From contig MNIY01000111.1 in the NCBI GenBank assembly GCA_001919995.1, positions 1 to 9,261 on the forward strand: 9,261 bases of DNA. Reading direction: 5' to 3'. Under the pieces are notes generated by a model. The model saw only the letters and a list, made by a program, of their open reading frames with translations. It did no database searches and had not been told where the DNA came from. This document shows positions 7,698 to 9,261 of this stretch, one piece after another (the stretch's first letter is position 1; the number at the start of each line of letters is the position of its first letter). This stretch comes from Ktedonobacter sp. 13_1_20CM_4_53_11 (GTDB lineage Bacteria; Chloroflexota; Ktedonobacteria; Ktedonobacterales; Ktedonobacteraceae). A program made the position numbers and the translations under genes.

Positions 7698-7761
7698 AAG
7701 GATTGCCCCTACTATACACAGGCTTGACAAGCCGATTCGTGGTATAGTAGGGGCGATCCTT
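7698..7761. repeat. Long palindromic REP/MITE-like element
   Basis: The 19-base arm at 7698-7716 (AAGGATTGCCCCTACTATA) is the reverse complement of 7743-7761 except for one position that still pairs as G-U in RNA. The 26-base loop contains its own perfect hairpin, GGCTT-GAC-AAGCC (7721-7733), giving a nested cruciform. No transposase is present. The structure fits a non-autonomous repeat (REP or MITE class); without genome-wide copies this stays a structural call. Confidence 0.65.
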
Positions 7762-7790
7762 GCGGTCGCCCTGGCTCCTTGCGGTCACCC
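7757..7790 (+). repeat. Tandem 15-base direct repeat next to the palindrome
   Basis: TCCTTGCGGTCGCCC (7757-7771) is repeated as TCCTTGCGGTCACCC (7776-7790), one mismatch, period 19 bases. The first copy overlaps the right arm of the palindrome, and GGGCGA (7751-7756) pairs with TCGCCC (7766-7771), making that copy a small hairpin as well. This organisation is typical of intergenic palindromic repeat families. Confidence 0.6.
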
Positions 7791-7866
7791 TCTACGTCTC
7801 CACAACGCCCAATCCAGGATCACCTATAGCGCCCTTCTTCTCCTCCACTTCAGCGTTTCGTAAGAG

Positions 7867-7905
7867 TGCGACGAATCGCATCCTACCTCTCTAGACAAAT
7901 ATGAT
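7867..7905 (+). promoter_or_regulatory. Possible promoter and small operator-like palindrome before the small ORF
   Basis: TATGAT at 7900-7905 is a good -10 box. No good -35 lies 17 bases upstream. Instead a small palindrome, TGCGA-CGAA-TCGCA (7867-7880), occupies that area and could be an activator or repressor site. The leader to the ATG at 7969 would be about 55 bases. Confidence 0.25.
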
Positions 7906-7952
7906 AGCATTAAAGTATGCGGGCCCGTGTTGTATCAATCAGAAGGTGATCT

Positions 7953-7991
7953 ATGGCAAAGGATGCTTATGAACGCCACTCCAACACCTGA
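7953..7991 (+). other. Out-of-frame 12-codon mini-ORF overlapping the small gene's start
   Basis: ATG 7953 follows AGAAGGTG (7941-7948) at a normal distance and encodes MAKDAYERHSNT before TGA at 7989-7991. It overlaps the first codons of the 7969 frame. Either it is a short leader peptide coupled to the downstream start, or it is the real N-terminus of the DUF3024-like protein separated by a small indel. Confidence 0.35.
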
Positions 7992-8460
7992 CGAACAGGA
8001 CATTAAATCAGCTTTAGAGCAACTCAGCAAAGATGAGAGGAATTGGATGCCAAAGGAAATCAATCAGTGGGCTATGTATCCACGCAAAACGTCTTCATCC
8101 CCTCTTCCTGAATCGTTGAAAATTGAAGTCACCACGAAGGCGAATGAACTCATTGAGAACGTTCTCAAGCCGAAGTACATCCAGCCGCCACCGGAGAATC
8201 CACAATTCAATTATATTGTCGATATCTACGGCAAGTGGTACCACAAGGCGTTCTACTTCTGCGCCGAATATCGCGTTGCTGGTCCAAATCCAACCGTGCC
8301 GAGCTTCGAAGTGAAATTTGCTCGTATGCAGTATGCCGGGAACCGGCGCTTTCATCTCTCGTATATGCGTCATACCGGCCAGTGGATTCAAATTTACACA
8401 GATCTGACGGTGGACGAGTGCATAGAGTCTGTTCGAGACGATCCCTACTTTACTATATAG
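7969..8460 (+). CDS. DUF3024-like small protein of unknown function
   Basis: From the ATG at 7969, preceded 6 bases away by AAAGG, this is a 163-residue soluble protein without signal peptide or membrane segment. Residues 1-50 are polar and probably flexible. Residues about 55-70 form a helix, and 80-163 are beta-rich with many aromatics. The tail (about 113-163) has an ARMQY strand, an LSYMRHTGQWIQIY strand pair and a final helix ending in DDPYF. This follows the layout of DUF3024 proteins, whose C-terminus usually reads as an aromatic strand pair, an acidic helix and a DPxxxFW-like end; here the FW is not kept. That family match is from memory and moderate. Alternative in-frame starts are GTG 7927 and ATG 7963. 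An overlapping out-of-frame ATG at 7953 has a better RBS, so the true start or a frameshift needs attention. It stands alone between a repeat region and a convergent gene; nothing ties it to the proteases. Confidence 0.68.
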   Translation: MNATPTPDEQDIKSALEQLSKDERNWMPKEINQWAMYPRKTSSSPLPESLKIEVTTKANELIENVLKPKYIQPPPENPQFNYIVDIYGKWYHKAFYFCAEYRVAGPNPTVPSFEVKFARMQYAGNRRFHLSYMRHTGQWIQIYTDLTVDECIESVRDDPYFTI

Positions 8461-8644
8461 TTGAACGTGTCCGTTATCGATTCCTACGCTTCTTTTTCTT
8501 TCCTCGCAGTTTTACTGGTGATTGCTGTTGCGCTTGTCGTTGATGCTGCTCAGAGAATACGTGTGCTCATGGGAGTTCACCTCTTGTCTACAGGAGCTGC
8601 CACTTCGCTATGAATTCGCAAGAGTTCTGGAATCGTTGCCGCTC
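8461..8644. other. Convergent intergenic region
   Basis: These 184 bases lie between two genes that end facing each other. A pyrimidine-rich stretch (about 8489-8505) is present, but I find no strong hairpin with a T-run on either strand, so no terminator is called. No credible gene is seen. Confidence 0.5.
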
Positions 8645-9261
8645 TTACCTTGCGCTGCATAACCAGCGAGAGCGTGCACGAACCATTGTTCTTCCAGCTC
8701 GCGTAATCTGCTGAAGGCTGCTAAATTGCTGTCCTGCCGAAGGAAAAGGATCAAGCCAGCTCTGTATTTCGAGCCTTTCACCGAAACGAGGACTGTCTAT
8801 ATATTCAATATCGTAGTGGAGGACATCGAAATGAGCCGTATCGGGCGTTATTCCGCCTTTGGCATACGCTTCCCAGCTCGCATTGTCTAACATCTCAACG
8901 GCAGAGGCATTATTCAAATGCCTCATCGGATCTATATCAGAGAAACGCACGACTGCGGTAGCAGTTTCTGGTATGCTCTCAGGAAAAGGCGGAAGGGGAG
9001 CTTCTGGTTGCTGCGGGAGAGGTCCATCCGGCAGCCAGATCTGAGCCGTTCTTTCCGGAAGGCGTATGGGTCGTCCGCGTGAATCAACGTAGACCCAGAG
9101 TGTCCGTGCGGAAATGATAGGGTCGTCATGGTACTCACCTGCAATGCGAGCTTCATATCCTCGTTGAGCCGTAATGCGTGTAAAACCTATGCCATAGGTC
9201 TTCAATTCGAGCCTGGTATGCACCTGGACAGGGGCCATAAAGGTGATAGCGGTTCTCTTGA
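8645..9261 (-). CDS. Acyl-ACP-thioesterase-like double hot-dog protein, 5' end outside window
   Basis: The minus-strand frame remains open to the window edge. The Met at 9236-9238 is preceded by in-frame residues KRTAITF, and the join ITFMAPVQVHTRLEL matches the internal hot-dog strand normally written IEYLRPARLGDELEV. The gene is therefore cut by the window and that Met is internal. About 204 residues are visible: the rest of a first hot-dog domain ending in TLWVYVDSRGRPIRLPE, a Pro-rich linker, then a second hot-dog with FSDIDPMRHLNN (codons about 8909-8940) and the partner strand VLHYDIEYIDSPRFGERLEI. Plant-type acyl-ACP thioesterases (FatA/FatB) carry a catalytic D-x-N-x-H motif here; Asp and His are kept but the Asn position appears to be Met. 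It should hydrolyse an acyl-ACP or acyl-CoA thioester in the cytoplasm; the substrate is unknown. Confidence 0.8.
   Translation of the reverse strand, partial: KRTAITFMAPVQVHTRLELKTYGIGFTRITAQRGYEARIAGEYHDDPIISARTLWVYVDSRGRPIRLPERTAQIWLPDGPLPQQPEAPLPPFPESIPETATAVVRFSDIDPMRHLNNASAVEMLDNASWEAYAKGGITPDTAHFDVLHYDIEYIDSPRFGERLEIQSWLDPFPSAGQQFSSLQQITRAGRTMVRARSRWLCSAR

Larger units (their letters stand above)
7512..7968. other. Gene-free intergenic region rich in inverted repeats
   Basis: No convincing gene is present in these 457 bases. The only sizeable open frame (TTG start at 7525, stop at 7863) has no RBS, runs through every inverted repeat and has a composition typical of noise. The stretch holds the candidate terminator at 7569-7588, an 11-bp hairpin at 7619-7651, a long palindromic element with tandem repeats at 7698-7790, and promoter-like sequence near 7900. 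Confidence 0.7.

Noticed and set aside
7698..7790. CRISPR-like array
   Set aside because: There are only two 15-base direct copies with a 4-base gap, and the unit is palindromic; there are no spacer-length unique segments and no cas gene.
7525..7863. 112-residue open frame downstream of the subtilase
   Set aside because: It has a TTG start without RBS, its sequence is dictated by inverted and tandem repeats, and it has no recognisable domain.
7969..8460. Bacterial gasdermin or toxin partner of the proteases
   Set aside because: It is too short, lacks a hydrophobic membrane-inserting segment, and is separated from the proteases by a repeat-rich 457-base gap.
8645..9238. Complete thioesterase starting at the Met at 9238
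   Set aside because: Upstream in-frame residues continue the same hot-dog strand to the window edge, and the first hot-dog domain would lack its N-terminal half.

Overview
The window looks like a chromosomal segment of a large-genome, multicellular-type bacterium. A Chloroflexota member of the Ktedonobacteria is the best guess. The grounds are a long TPR-CHAT protein, a cytoplasmic subtilase, a DUF3024-like small protein, moderate GC and palindromic intergenic repeats. This assignment is inferred from gene style; no rRNA or tRNA is present to settle it.

Layout. Positions 2-2239 hold the end of a catabolic-looking operon on the + strand. It contains the 3' part of an AMP-forming acyl-CoA ligase (5' end outside the window) and, 51 bases later, a complete metal-dependent hydrolase of the phosphotriesterase/lactonase family. 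Positions 2240-2495 are intergenic, with overlapping hairpins, a plausible sigma-70-type promoter and a structured leader. Positions 2496-5519 encode a roughly 1007-residue TPR-CHAT protein with an intact caspase-like His/Cys dyad. After a 129-base gap, positions 5649-7511 encode a 620-residue S8 subtilase with an intact Asp/His/Ser triad and oxyanion Asn. It has no signal peptide and carries a long unrecognised N-terminal region. Positions 7512-7968 contain no convincing gene but hold three hairpins, one a long palindromic REP/MITE-like element with tandem 15-base repeats. Positions 7969-8460 encode a small DUF3024-like protein whose start region contains an overlapping, out-of-frame mini-ORF. 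At the right end, on the - strand, is a 5'-truncated acyl-ACP-thioesterase-like double hot-dog protein (8645-9261).

How the genes may work together. The ligase and hydrolase could act in sequence: a lactone or ester is opened, then the free acid is activated with CoA. This is inference. The most interesting unit is the TPR-CHAT protease followed in the same orientation by a cytoplasmic subtilase. Two intact intracellular proteases of different clans, one carrying a protein-sensing TPR scaffold, suggest a proteolytic switch or cascade of the kind seen in conflict and programmed-death systems. No CRISPR array, gasdermin or phage gene is visible here, so the trigger and target remain unknown. 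By eye the left operon is more GC-rich and the TPR-CHAT gene more AT-rich, which fits a modular or accessory origin for the protease region.
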